Assembly: GCA_964504985.1 (NCBI GenBank) | Contig: CAZDFU010000017.1 | Span: forward strand, 1-25,736 | DNA length: 25,736 nt | Direction: 5' to 3' | Source of the DNA: CAZDFU01 sp964504985 | GTDB lineage: Bacteria > Patescibacteriota > Microgenomatia > Daviesbacterales > UBA10151 | Part shown: piece after piece, positions 16,297-23,887 of the stretch | Layout of the letters: every line of letters starts with the position of its first letter | How positions within the stretch are numbered: the stretch's first letter is position 1 | Notes under the pieces: generated by a model | The model's database searches: none | Seen by the model: only the letters and a program-made list of their open reading frames with translations | What the model was told of the DNA's origin: nothing | Position numbers and translations under genes: made by a program

Positions 16297-17288
16297 ACAG
16301 CTTCTCTCTTATCATAAGTCCTATGTGCTTTTGGGATAAGCCTTTCACTCATAGATGTACCTGAATAAATACATTCTATCGCCTCGGCTAATAATTTTGC
16401 TATAGAAATTATTGTGAACTTTGGATTATTTTTTATTTCCTCAGAAAGCGGTACAGAGTCTGTGATAAAAACTTTCTCAATAAAGGATTTAGAAATTCTT
16501 TCTAAAGCTGGTTCTGAAAATAACCCGTGTGTGGATGCTGCGCTAATGCTTTTGGCCCCTCTTTCTTTGATAAGATTGGCTGCATTACAAATAGTTCCTG
16601 CTGTATCAATCATGTCATCAACCAAAAGTACATCCTTACCCGAAACATTACCTATCATATCCAGGGCTTCACTTTCATTATTTTTTCCTAAATCCCTTTC
16701 TTTAAAAACTATGGCAATACCTTCTGCATTTAATAGTTCCGCATAAAAAGTGGCTTTTGGAACTCCGCCTTTATCAGGTGATGCCACAATCAAATTAGAC
16801 TGTTTGAAATGTTTTTTAAGTTCAGGTAAAAGAGAGTAACTGCCATAGAGATTATCCCAGGGGATGCTGACAAATCCCGGCTCTTGTTCAGAATGTATAT
16901 CAATAGTTAAAATCCTATCAGCACCTGCATACTCAATCAGTCTAGCTACCAAAGCTGCAGAAACAGGAACCCTGGGCCGGTCTTTCCTATCTTGTCTGGA
17001 ATAACCAAAATAAGGAATGATCGCTGTGATCTCAGAGGCAGAAGATCTTTTAGCAGCATCTATTATCAGCAAAATCTCCATGATATTGGAATCAACCGGA
17101 GGACAAGTTGGTTGGATTATAAAAACATCACGTTTTCTTAAATTCTCAGGGATAATGATCCGTTTTTCGCCGTCTGCAAAAATGGAAACTGTCTCATCAG
17201 CTTCTTTTCCCAGAATTTTGGCAATATCTTGTGCAAGCTTTAAATTAGCAGTTCCTGTTAAAAGTACAAAGCCGTTAGTATTGGGCAT
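16293..17288 (-). CDS. prs: Ribose-phosphate pyrophosphokinase (PRPP synthetase)
   Basis: 331 residues, close to the usual 310-320. It makes PRPP from ribose-5-phosphate and ATP, the starting substrate of purine synthesis. Visible motifs are FADGEKRIIIPENLR (36-50), IIQPTCPPVDSNIME, IPYFGYSRQDRKDRPR (metal/ATP region), TIDIHSEQEPGF (normally DLH), a flexible-loop KERDLG, and the PRPP-binding loop VLLVDDMIDTAGTI. The C-terminus is about 15 residues longer than usual and basic. It is the last gene of the purine operon, 14 bases after purC, but a good extended -10 box within the end of purC (17307-17315) suggests an extra promoter. Its stop overlaps that of purM on the other strand. Confidence 0.95.
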   Translation of the reverse strand: MPNTNGFVLLTGTANLKLAQDIAKILGKEADETVSIFADGEKRIIIPENLRKRDVFIIQPTCPPVDSNIMEILLIIDAAKRSSASEITAIIPYFGYSRQDRKDRPRVPVSAALVARLIEYAGADRILTIDIHSEQEPGFVSIPWDNLYGSYSLLPELKKHFKQSNLIVASPDKGGVPKATFYAELLNAEGIAIVFKERDLGKNNESEALDMIGNVSGKDVLLVDDMIDTAGTICNAANLIKERGAKSISAASTHGLFSEPALERISKSFIEKVFITDSVPLSEEIKNNPKFTIISIAKLLAEAIECIYSGTSMSERLIPKAHRTYDKREAV

Positions 17289-17302
17289 AAGAAAATCTTA
17301 CT

Positions 17303-18274
17303 TTAAATTATACCAGAAATTTTTAAATTATTCTTAATTCTTGAATTTACATTCCTGCTTAGATCAGGAGTAAAAATTTTTCCTGTTATTTTTTCATAAA
17401 TACTCATATAAAGCGAACTCATTTTTGCTAAAAATCCGGGAGGCATTTTAGGGATTCTTCCTTCTCCTTTATATCCCTGTTCTTTAAACCAAATTCTTAA
17501 GGGCTCCTTATCATAACTTTGTGGTTCCAATCCTTTTTTAAACCTCTGTTTATATGTTTTCTTTACCCAATATCTTGAAGAGTCAGGGGTGTGAATTTCA
17601 TCAATTAATATTAACTTTCCTTTATCATCTAAACCAAATTCATATTTTGTATCAACCAAAATCATACCTGCTTTATCTGCTATTTTTTGCCCCCTTTCAA
17701 AAAGAGACAAACTTACCTCTTTCATTTGTTTCCATATTTTTGGGGTAACAATTTTTCTTTGTAGAATTTCTTTTTCAGTTAATCTTTCATCATGACCTTT
17801 TTCTGCCTTTGTTGTTGGAGTGATAAGATTTTCTGTTAATTTTTGATTTTTCTTTAAGCCTTCAGGAAATTTTATTCCATAAATAATTCTTTCCCCTTTT
17901 TCATATGAACCCCAAATTGAGGTGTCTGTCACACCGGTTATATAACCTCTAACCACCATTTCTACAGGAATTAGTTTACATTCTTTTACCAGTAAAACAT
18001 TCGGGTCAGGAATAGAAATTAGGTGATTTTGAATAATATCAGCTGTTTCTTTAAACCAAAAAGCTGATAAGGAAGTTAAAACTTGTCCCTTAAATGGAAT
18101 AAAACCTAAAACCTTATCAAAGGCAGATTGCCTGTCTGTTGTGATAAAAATCCTTTTATCATCAAGAATATATATATCCCTAACTTTACCCTGGTGTTTT
18201 TTTCCAAAACCCTGGATATTTACTGTTTTTAAAACATTGGGAATATTTTCAATAATCTTTTGTCTACTTATCAT
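17303..18274 (-). CDS. purC: SAICAR synthetase (phosphoribosylaminoimidazole-succinocarboxamide synthase)
   Basis: 323 residues; joins CAIR and aspartate using ATP. Motifs are GKVRDIYILDD (PurC 'GK.RD.Y'), TTDRQSAFDKVL ('DR.SAFD'), VEMVVRGYITG (family 'E.V.R.Y.TG'), GIKFPEGL, TPTTKAEKGHDE, and LILVDTKYEFG..., followed by IDEIHTPDSSRYW. This is the longer yeast/proteobacterial form with a C-terminal extension rather than the 240-residue short form. I chose the ATG at 18274 (MISRQK): the frame can be extended to 18325 but that would overlap purE by 62 bases and add an unmatched basic stretch. With this start the overlap with the end of purE is 11 bases. Confidence 0.95.
   Translation of the reverse strand: MISRQKIIENIPNVLKTVNIQGFGKKHQGKVRDIYILDDKRIFITTDRQSAFDKVLGFIPFKGQVLTSLSAFWFKETADIIQNHLISIPDPNVLLVKECKLIPVEMVVRGYITGVTDTSIWGSYEKGERIIYGIKFPEGLKKNQKLTENLITPTTKAEKGHDERLTEKEILQRKIVTPKIWKQMKEVSLSLFERGQKIADKAGMILVDTKYEFGLDDKGKLILIDEIHTPDSSRYWVKKTYKQRFKKGLEPQSYDKEPLRIWFKEQGYKGEGRIPKMPPGFLAKMSSLYMSIYEKITGKIFTPDLSRNVNSRIKNNLKISGII
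17307..17315 (-). promoter_or_regulatory. Internal extended -10 promoter for prs
   Basis: On the minus strand TGG followed by TATAAT (17312-17307), an extended -10 inside the last codons of purC. Predicted start is near 17300, about 12 bases before the prs ATG. No convincing -35 and no Shine-Dalgarno in the leader. It would let prs be expressed apart from the rest of the operon. Confidence 0.5.
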
Positions 18275-18773
18275 GAAGGTACTGCTCCACCCCCGCCTTT
18301 TCCAGCTTCTCAGCTTTTTCCTCAATACCTTTTGCTAAGTTCTCTTTATATTCAACTAGTTTATTTTCTAAATCTTTATTAGAAGTGGCTAAAATCTGAA
18401 CAGCTAAAAGGCCAGCATTTTTTGCTCCATTAATTGCAACAGTAGCTACAGGAACACCTGATGGCATCTGCATTGTAGCAAGCAGCGCATCTATCCCATT
18501 TAATGACCCATCTTGCAAAGGTACTCCTATAACAGGAAGCGGATAATCAGCAGCCACAACTCCTGCTAAATGCGCAGCCAATCCTGCTCCACAAATAATA
18601 ACCTTAACTCCTTCTTTTTTTGCTTTATCTACTAATTGCTTAGTTCTATCAGGAGATCTATGGGCAGAAGAGATAGTGATTTCATATTCCACATCAAATT
18701 CTTCCAGCACTTTTGCAGCATTTTTCATAACAGGCAAACTGGAATCAGATGCAGCAACGATAAGAACCTTCAT
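18264..18773 (-). CDS. purE: PurE, N5-CAIR mutase (class I)
   Basis: 169 residues, near the usual 160-170. It interconverts N5-CAIR and CAIR. Class I marks are SAHRSP (36-41, catalytic His38), GAGLAAHLAG (62-71; usual GAGGAAHLPG), GVPLQ, MQMPSGVPVATVAI and AKNAGLLA. The phosphate/ribose loop reads AASDSSLPVM (7-16) where nearly all PurE proteins have G-S-x-S-D; the Asp is Ser12 here. No purK is in the window, although class I PurE normally needs it. The ATG overlaps the purB stop (ATGA) and follows an AAGGGG Shine-Dalgarno-like site by 8 bases. It ends in a Lys/Glu-rich helix. Confidence 0.95.
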   Translation of the reverse strand: MKVLIVAASDSSLPVMKNAAKVLEEFDVEYEITISSAHRSPDRTKQLVDKAKKEGVKVIICGAGLAAHLAGVVAADYPLPVIGVPLQDGSLNGIDALLATMQMPSGVPVATVAINGAKNAGLLAVQILATSNKDLENKLVEYKENLAKGIEEKAEKLEKAGVEQYLHDK

Positions 18774-20161
18774 GAAATTTTCCCCTTTTCAATTATATCA
18801 ACTAACTTTAAAGCCTTTTCTTTAGCGTTTCCAATATGATTTTTAGCGTCCATCATCAAATCTAGTTCCTTCTCAGAAAAAGTTCTTCCGGGTTTAGTAT
18901 TTAAAAGAATTTCTTTCATTGGATTGCTTTTACCAGCTCTAATGTCTTCCCATGCCTTCATCGCAGCCTCACGAAGAGTTTCGTGTACTATTTGCCTATC
19001 TAGTCCTTTCTTTACGAACTCTATCATAACAATCTCAGTCACAGAAAATGGCCAATAAGTTTCTAGGTTTTTTCTAATTTCCTTTTCATTAATAATTAAT
19101 CCTTCAATAATATTTTGTGCAGAAGTAAGCATTTCATCAACTGCCAAAAACATTTCTGGAATGGCAACTCTTTTATTTGCAGAATCATCTAAAGTTCTTT
19201 CTAGCAGCATATTTGAAGCGTTATCCCAGAAAACTCTGGAAAGACTAACCACGAGTCTTGCTAAAGAACAAATTTGTTCTGCTTTAATGGGATTTTTCTT
19301 AAAAGGCATGGCAGATGAACCCACCTGACTTTTAGAAAACGGTTCTTGCCATTCCCCAAATCCAGGCGATTGCATGATCCTTAAATCAAAAGCAAATTTA
19401 TATAGACTTTGAGCAATAGATGAAAGCAGGTTTCCCACCCAAATTTCAATCTTCCGTGGTGAAGTTTGATTGGTAATATCAAATGCTTCTAAACCCCCCA
19501 ATCCATCTAACACATCTGATTCCATCTTTTCTGCGCCTTCTTCTCCTAAAAGACTGACATAACTTGCTGATGTGCCAACAGCACCTTTTAACCCTTTACT
19601 CTTGAGATTCTTTTTTATAAATTTCAATAACTCTAAATCCATCAAAAGGTCTTGGGCATAAAAAGCAAACCTGTATCCCAGGGTTGTGGGCTCTGCTGGT
19701 TGTAAATGCGTGTATCCCATGCAGGGAAAATCTGCATATTTTTTGACCTTTTCGCCAAAAAGTTTTAGAACTTTTATTAGCCCTTTTTCTACCAGAATAA
19801 TCGCCTCAGAAATTCTGATGGTTTCCGTATTGTCCGAAATATCCATTGAGGTAGCCCCAAGATGAATTTTTCCTCCCCCAATTTTTGCTTTTTCTGCAAA
19901 CTCTTTTATTGCTGCCACTACGTCATGTCTGGTATCTTTTTCAATTTCCCAGATTCTATCAATATCTAAATTATCCTGGTTTTTTTCTAAATCAGACAAC
20001 TCCTCTCCGCTTACCAATCCCAGATCTTTTTGAGCCCTTGCCAACTCCACCCAAATCTTTCTCCAAAGTTTATATTTGTTTTCTTCAGAAAAAATTGTTC
20101 TCATTTCCTCTGATCCATACCTCCAGGAAAAAGGACTCATGTATCTTGAATAATCTTTCAT
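18770..20161 (-). CDS. purB: Adenylosuccinate lyase
   Basis: 463 residues, normal for the family. It cleaves SAICAR to AICAR and adenylosuccinate to AMP, so it acts both in this operon's pathway and after PurA. Visible motifs are MSPFSWRYGSEEM at the N-terminus, KDTRHDVVA (catalytic-region His), HLGATSMDISDN, GYTHLQPAEPTTLG (general-acid/base His), and the superfamily signature GSSAMPFKKNP (usual GSSAMPYKRNP). Lys replaces the usual Arg in that signature, a mild change. It starts 2 bases after the purH stop and overlaps purE by 4 bases. Confidence 0.96.
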   Translation of the reverse strand: MKDYSRYMSPFSWRYGSEEMRTIFSEENKYKLWRKIWVELARAQKDLGLVSGEELSDLEKNQDNLDIDRIWEIEKDTRHDVVAAIKEFAEKAKIGGGKIHLGATSMDISDNTETIRISEAIILVEKGLIKVLKLFGEKVKKYADFPCMGYTHLQPAEPTTLGYRFAFYAQDLLMDLELLKFIKKNLKSKGLKGAVGTSASYVSLLGEEGAEKMESDVLDGLGGLEAFDITNQTSPRKIEIWVGNLLSSIAQSLYKFAFDLRIMQSPGFGEWQEPFSKSQVGSSAMPFKKNPIKAEQICSLARLVVSLSRVFWDNASNMLLERTLDDSANKRVAIPEMFLAVDEMLTSAQNIIEGLIINEKEIRKNLETYWPFSVTEIVMIEFVKKGLDRQIVHETLREAAMKAWEDIRAGKSNPMKEILLNTKPGRTFSEKELDLMMDAKNHIGNAKEKALKLVDIIEKGKIS

Positions 20162-20163
20162 AA

Positions 20164-21696
20164 TTAGTGCCGGAATGCCCTCCTTTTTGAAAATATCATA
20201 GCAATGCCTAACTCATCAGCTGCCTCAATTGAGGCCTTATCATTTACAGAACCACCTTGCTGCAAAATTGCTGATATCCCATATTGTGCACAAAGTCTGA
20301 CACTGTCGTCAAATGGGAAAAAGCTGTCAGAAATTAAAATAGCTCTATTTGCCAAATCTCCTGCCTGTTCCAAAGCAATTTTAGTTGACCCTATTCTTGA
20401 AGTTTGCCCTGAACCAATACCTCTTGTCATTTTAATATCTTTATCAACAACTAAAACAGAATTTGATTTAACAGCTTTCACTGCCTTAAAACCAAACTTC
20501 ATAAGTTCTAATTGTTTTTCAGTTGGCTGCAATTTTGTCACAACCTCCCAATGCTTAAAACTTTCCTCAACATTATCATCAAAGTCCTGTAAAAGCACTG
20601 CTCCGGCAAAATATTTTAGGTCCCATTTTTCGCTTCTTTTTTCCGAAATTTCTCCAAAAGTATAAATTCCCATACTTTTTCTGACTTTTTTCAAAAGCTC
20701 CAAGGCCTCAGGCGTAATTGACGGAACAGCCACAATATCCACATTCCCCTCTTTTTCATTTTTAAAAGTTGCAATAACTTTTGCAGCTTCCTCACCCATT
20801 TCCCGGTTTAAGACCGCCACCCCTCCAAAAGCAGAAACCGGATCTGCTTTGATTGCCAAATCCAGAGATTCCTCTGCATCCTTTCCAACTGCTATTCCAC
20901 AAGGGCTTAAGTGTTTAATAACAGTTGAGGCACTTTCTTTAAATTGTCTGACAGTTTCAAGTCCTGAATATATATCACCAATATTTGTCCCGGATAACTC
21001 CCTCCCCCAAAGATGAGTTAATTTTGACAAAGGAGAATTAGTTTTTGGCATTACATACAAAGCCCCGCTTTGGTGAGGATTTTCTCCATACCTTAAGTTC
21101 TGTATTTTCCTTAAAGGCACAGTTACTTCTTCAGGAAATTTTTCCTCAAGAAAATAATTTCCAATTAACGAATCATAAAAAGAAAGATTGTAAAAAGCTT
21201 TAGCTGCTAACTCTTTCCTAAATTCTTCAGATACTGCCCCCTTTTCTAATTCTTTAGCAACTATTTGATAATCCTGCGGGTCAACAATTACTATTACATT
21301 TTGGTAATTTTTGGCAGCTGCCCTAATCATAGTCGGCCCTCCCACATCTATAGTTTCAACTGAGGGCTTTTCTTCAAAGGGGTATAAATTACAAACCACA
21401 ATATCAATTTGAGGAATATTTAACTGTTTTGCCTGTTCAACATGTTTACTATTTTCTCTGTCAAATAAAATTCCAGATTCTATTTGAAAACTGATGGTTT
21501 TCATCCTGCCGTCAAATGAATCCCTTGGGTTTCCCGTTATTTCTTCAATCGCAACTGCATCTATTCCTTCTTTTTTAAGCGTTTCAAAGGTCCCACCAGT
21601 GGAAATAATTTTATAACCCTTATTTAATAAAACCCTGGCAAAATCTGCAATACCGGACTTATCAGATACAGAGACTAAAGCAAACCGGTCTAACAT
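20164..21696 (-). CDS. purH: Bifunctional AICAR transformylase / IMP cyclohydrolase
   Basis: 510 residues, full length. Residues 1-190 are the MGS-like IMP cyclohydrolase domain with STGGT (32-36), K66, NLYPF (103-107), D118 and RAAAKN (125-130), covering the residues equivalent to human ATIC K66, Y104, D125 and K137. Residues 198-510 are the transformylase with RYGENPHQ (202-209), K261-H262 (catalytic pair), SAFGG, VKSNSV (N412), SDSFFPFDD and a standard RAFRH end. The segment after K66 reads TISFQIESGIL where most PurH have TLHPKVHGGIL. The transformylase half uses 10-formyl-THF, the same net step PurP does with formate and ATP. The ATG directly follows the stop of the second purP-like gene, with an AAGG site about 11 bases upstream. 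Confidence 0.96.
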   Translation of the reverse strand: MLDRFALVSVSDKSGIADFARVLLNKGYKIISTGGTFETLKKEGIDAVAIEEITGNPRDSFDGRMKTISFQIESGILFDRENSKHVEQAKQLNIPQIDIVVCNLYPFEEKPSVETIDVGGPTMIRAAAKNYQNVIVIVDPQDYQIVAKELEKGAVSEEFRKELAAKAFYNLSFYDSLIGNYFLEEKFPEEVTVPLRKIQNLRYGENPHQSGALYVMPKTNSPLSKLTHLWGRELSGTNIGDIYSGLETVRQFKESASTVIKHLSPCGIAVGKDAEESLDLAIKADPVSAFGGVAVLNREMGEEAAKVIATFKNEKEGNVDIVAVPSITPEALELLKKVRKSMGIYTFGEISEKRSEKWDLKYFAGAVLLQDFDDNVEESFKHWEVVTKLQPTEKQLELMKFGFKAVKAVKSNSVLVVDKDIKMTRGIGSGQTSRIGSTKIALEQAGDLANRAILISDSFFPFDDSVRLCAQYGISAILQQGGSVNDKASIEAADELGIAMIFSKRRAFRH

Positions 21697-22782
21697 TTAT
21701 GTCACTACCTTTTCTAGTAAACCTTTCCCAATTGCTTCTTTAATTTGCATTGCTACTCTTTTTCCCATACTGATATTTTGTCCATATAAATATCCGCTGT
21801 AAGGAGTTGCAAAAATCCCGGGACTGCCTGGCATCCTTGGAGAAACATCAAAAACAATAATTTCTTTTTTAGGCGGGCCTGCAGTAATTACAGTTTGCAA
21901 ACCAAAAGGTCCAATCACCCCGGGACTAACTAATTCTTTTGAAGCTTCAACAAACTTTTCTGCCATCAAATATGCATCTTCAAGTAAAGATTCTAAAACT
22001 GTTACAGCAATGTGTCCTGCTTCCTCATATTTGATATTTACTTTTTGCATTATTGAATGCTGGTAGTTGGCGGGAGTTTTTACTAATCCTTCAATATTAG
22101 TTTGCCTTCTGGTATCTGTACCAATTAACTCAACCCTTCCGCTTATTGGGTCATAGAAAAAATTAAAATTAACCTGTACTCCAATTATAAATTCTTCTAT
22201 AACAGCGTTATCTAATTGCTCTTTTGTTATTTGTCCTTTTAATAATTTATCTTCTGATTCCAATTTAAACTGGTCATAATTTTCCACCAGGAAAAAAGCT
22301 CTTTCAAACCCTCTTTCCTTTTCCAAAACTTTAACAATACAAAGCCTATCGATATCCTTCGGACTACTAAATTGTTTGGGGAATCTTATTGAAGCTTTCT
22401 CCAATAAATCATACTGGTTAGGCTTTACTCCTCTTTCTTCTACTTTTAACAAAAATCTATTACCAAACATTTTAACTTTGAATTTATTTTCTATTGCATC
22501 ATAATCATTTATATAAACTTCAAAAGATCTGTGCGGAATAAAAATGGCATTTCTTTTTAGAAGTTCCTGTTGGATATCTTCATTTAAAATATCTGAAAAT
22601 TTATCCAACTCTATCACCTCATCAACGCAACCGGCCGGAGGATTACTTTTAAAATATTTAGAGTAAGTTTTATCTCTGCCTTTTTGTACAACTACCAGTG
22701 TTTTAAATTCCAAATCTTTAGCGCCGCGACAAACATCTAATGCAGAATGCGAGCCTAGAACTGCGATGGTGTAATCTTTCAT
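21697..22782 (-). CDS. Second PurP-like ATP-grasp protein, diverged active site
   Basis: A 361-residue homologue of archaeal PurP (FAICAR synthetase). The N-terminal pattern YTIAVLGSHSAL (4-15, H12) and fold-wide features match its neighbour, for example EEFIIGVQVNFNFFYDP (196-212), GTDTRRQTNIEGL and GPFGLQT. Key ATP-grasp elements differ: the Gly-rich loop (GAAGGKG in the neighbour) is EKERGFE (154-160), HGSF is HRSF (84-87), the metal-binding Glu is D312 (FDVSPR), and the AGTN asparagine is lost in the shorter PGSPGIF. Archaea often carry two PurP paralogues, and this may be the second type. It could bind a different substrate, partner the first copy, or be inactive. Its ATG is 1 base after the previous stop, with AGGAGG (22800-22795) 12 bases upstream. 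Confidence 0.8.
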   Translation of the reverse strand: MKDYTIAVLGSHSALDVCRGAKDLEFKTLVVVQKGRDKTYSKYFKSNPPAGCVDEVIELDKFSDILNEDIQQELLKRNAIFIPHRSFEVYINDYDAIENKFKVKMFGNRFLLKVEERGVKPNQYDLLEKASIRFPKQFSSPKDIDRLCIVKVLEKERGFERAFFLVENYDQFKLESEDKLLKGQITKEQLDNAVIEEFIIGVQVNFNFFYDPISGRVELIGTDTRRQTNIEGLVKTPANYQHSIMQKVNIKYEEAGHIAVTVLESLLEDAYLMAEKFVEASKELVSPGVIGPFGLQTVITAGPPKKEIIVFDVSPRMPGSPGIFATPYSGYLYGQNISMGKRVAMQIKEAIGKGLLEKVVT

Positions 22783-22783
22783 T

Positions 22784-23830
22784 TTAATCCAATACCTCCT
22801 TTAATTTATTTGCCTTTATAGCAGTTTTTATTTCTCTTGCAATCCTTCTTCCGGTGCTCATTGGGTCATCATATAATAGGTAGGTATAAGGTGAACCATT
22901 TATAAAACAATTAGTCCCTGCCACAATCCTGGCAGAAATTTCTATCACATAAATTTCCTCAGTTGAAGTAATAATTGTTTCCAAACAGAAAGGCCCAAAT
23001 AAACCTTTTCCCGGCATTAATCTTTGGGAAGTCTGAATAACTCTTTCAGCCATTTCAACAGTTGGAGCAAGCATGGACTCTCTAACAGCCATGGGGATAT
23101 TAGCAACTACTTCAAATGACGGCTCAATATCATATCCTTTTTGATGCTTTGCCGGTATCCTTCCAAGGGAGTCAACATTAGTTTCATATCTTTTATCAAC
23201 ACTCATAATCTCAACTTTTTTAGTTAAAGGAGAATAAAAGAAATGAAAATAAACAGGTACCCCAATTACATATTCCTGGACTAAAAATCTTTCTTCATTA
23301 AAAGTCTTTAATTTTTCATCCAGTTCTTTTTGATTTTTGGCCACAAAGTAGCCCTTACCGCCGGCAGCACCGTATGATTTTACAATTACCGGCCTGTCTG
23401 TTTTGTCTCCTTTTTTAAATCTGTGTGGTACTTTTATTCCTGATTGCTCCATCCACTCCCTTTGCATTTTTCTATTTTCTTCCCAATCCAAAACTGATTT
23501 ATTTCCAAAATAGGGAACTTTCATTTCTTTATTTGCCTCCATTCCAAGGTAAGCAACAAATGAGCCATGAGGAATAATAATAGAATTTTTCTTAATTAAT
23601 TCTTTCTCAAGATTTGGAAACTCAGACCAATTATTTATAACAATAATTTCATCAATAAATTTATTGTAGGATTTGTAAAGAGAAATTCTATCCTTCGTGA
23701 CAACTACTGCAGTTTTAAAACCTTCATCTTTTGCCCCTTTGAGGATTTGCAGGGCGGAGTGAGAACCAAGTGTTACGATTGTGTAATTTTTAATTTCCCC
23801 AAGGGAAATAGTTCCACGGTTTATTCCCAT
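22784..23830 (-). CDS. purP: PurP, formate-dependent FAICAR synthetase (ATP-grasp)
   Basis: 348 residues, strongly like Methanocaldococcus jannaschii PurP, which makes FAICAR from AICAR, formate and ATP. Matching elements are TLGSHSALQILKGAK (20-34, H24), IIPHGSF (85-91, H88), VPYFGN, VKSYGAAGGKGYFVA (150-164, ATP-grasp loop), FFYSPLTKKVE, DKRYETNVDSLGRIPAKHQ (212-230), LFGPFCLET, and IEISARIVAGTNCF (296-309; E297 and N307 likely bind metal), then STGRRIAREIK. All expected ATP-grasp residues appear present. It is the first gene of the purine operon, driven by a perfect consensus promoter. The -10 box lies only 5 bases before the ATG, so either the message is leaderless or the true start is slightly further in. 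Confidence 0.9.
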   Translation of the reverse strand: MGINRGTISLGEIKNYTIVTLGSHSALQILKGAKDEGFKTAVVVTKDRISLYKSYNKFIDEIIVINNWSEFPNLEKELIKKNSIIIPHGSFVAYLGMEANKEMKVPYFGNKSVLDWEENRKMQREWMEQSGIKVPHRFKKGDKTDRPVIVKSYGAAGGKGYFVAKNQKELDEKLKTFNEERFLVQEYVIGVPVYFHFFYSPLTKKVEIMSVDKRYETNVDSLGRIPAKHQKGYDIEPSFEVVANIPMAVRESMLAPTVEMAERVIQTSQRLMPGKGLFGPFCLETIITSTEEIYVIEISARIVAGTNCFINGSPYTYLLYDDPMSTGRRIAREIKTAIKANKLKEVLD

Positions 23831-23835
23831 AATTT

Positions 23836-23864
23836 ATTATATAAAATACACTACCAAATGTCAA
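23836..23864 (-). promoter_or_regulatory. Perfect consensus promoter of the purine operon
   Basis: On the minus strand TTGACA (23864-23859), exactly 17 bases, TATAAT (23841-23836): a full match to the housekeeping sigma consensus. The ATG of purP follows after 5 bases, so little or no leader and no room for a riboswitch. Confidence 0.8.
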
Positions 23865-23871
23865 AAACTTA

Positions 23872-23880
23872 TGCTACACT
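23872..23880 (+). promoter_or_regulatory. Extended -10 promoter of purA
   Basis: TGC then TACACT (23875-23880), an extended -10, followed by 7 bases and the purA ATG at 23888. The -35 is weak. Its upstream region overlaps the purP promoter, since both lie in a 57-base gap. No Shine-Dalgarno sequence. Confidence 0.55.
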
Positions 23881-23887
23881 TTCATCC

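Noticed and set aside
18275..18325. Longer purC start at 18325
   Set aside because: It would overlap purE by 62 bases and adds a basic stretch unlike PurC; the ATG at 18274 gives a normal short overlap.
20204..20665. 153-residue open frame on the plus strand inside purH
   Set aside because: Antisense to the conserved transformylase domain; no family features or start signal.
23747..23887. Longer purA reading frame starting at 23747
   Set aside because: The added 47 residues lie mostly inside purP on the other strand, do not fit the family N-terminus, and precede the purA -10 box.
23831..23887. Purine-sensing riboswitch or PurR operator before the purine genes
   Set aside because: The 57-base gap is filled by two promoters and leaves no leader; no palindromic operator seen.
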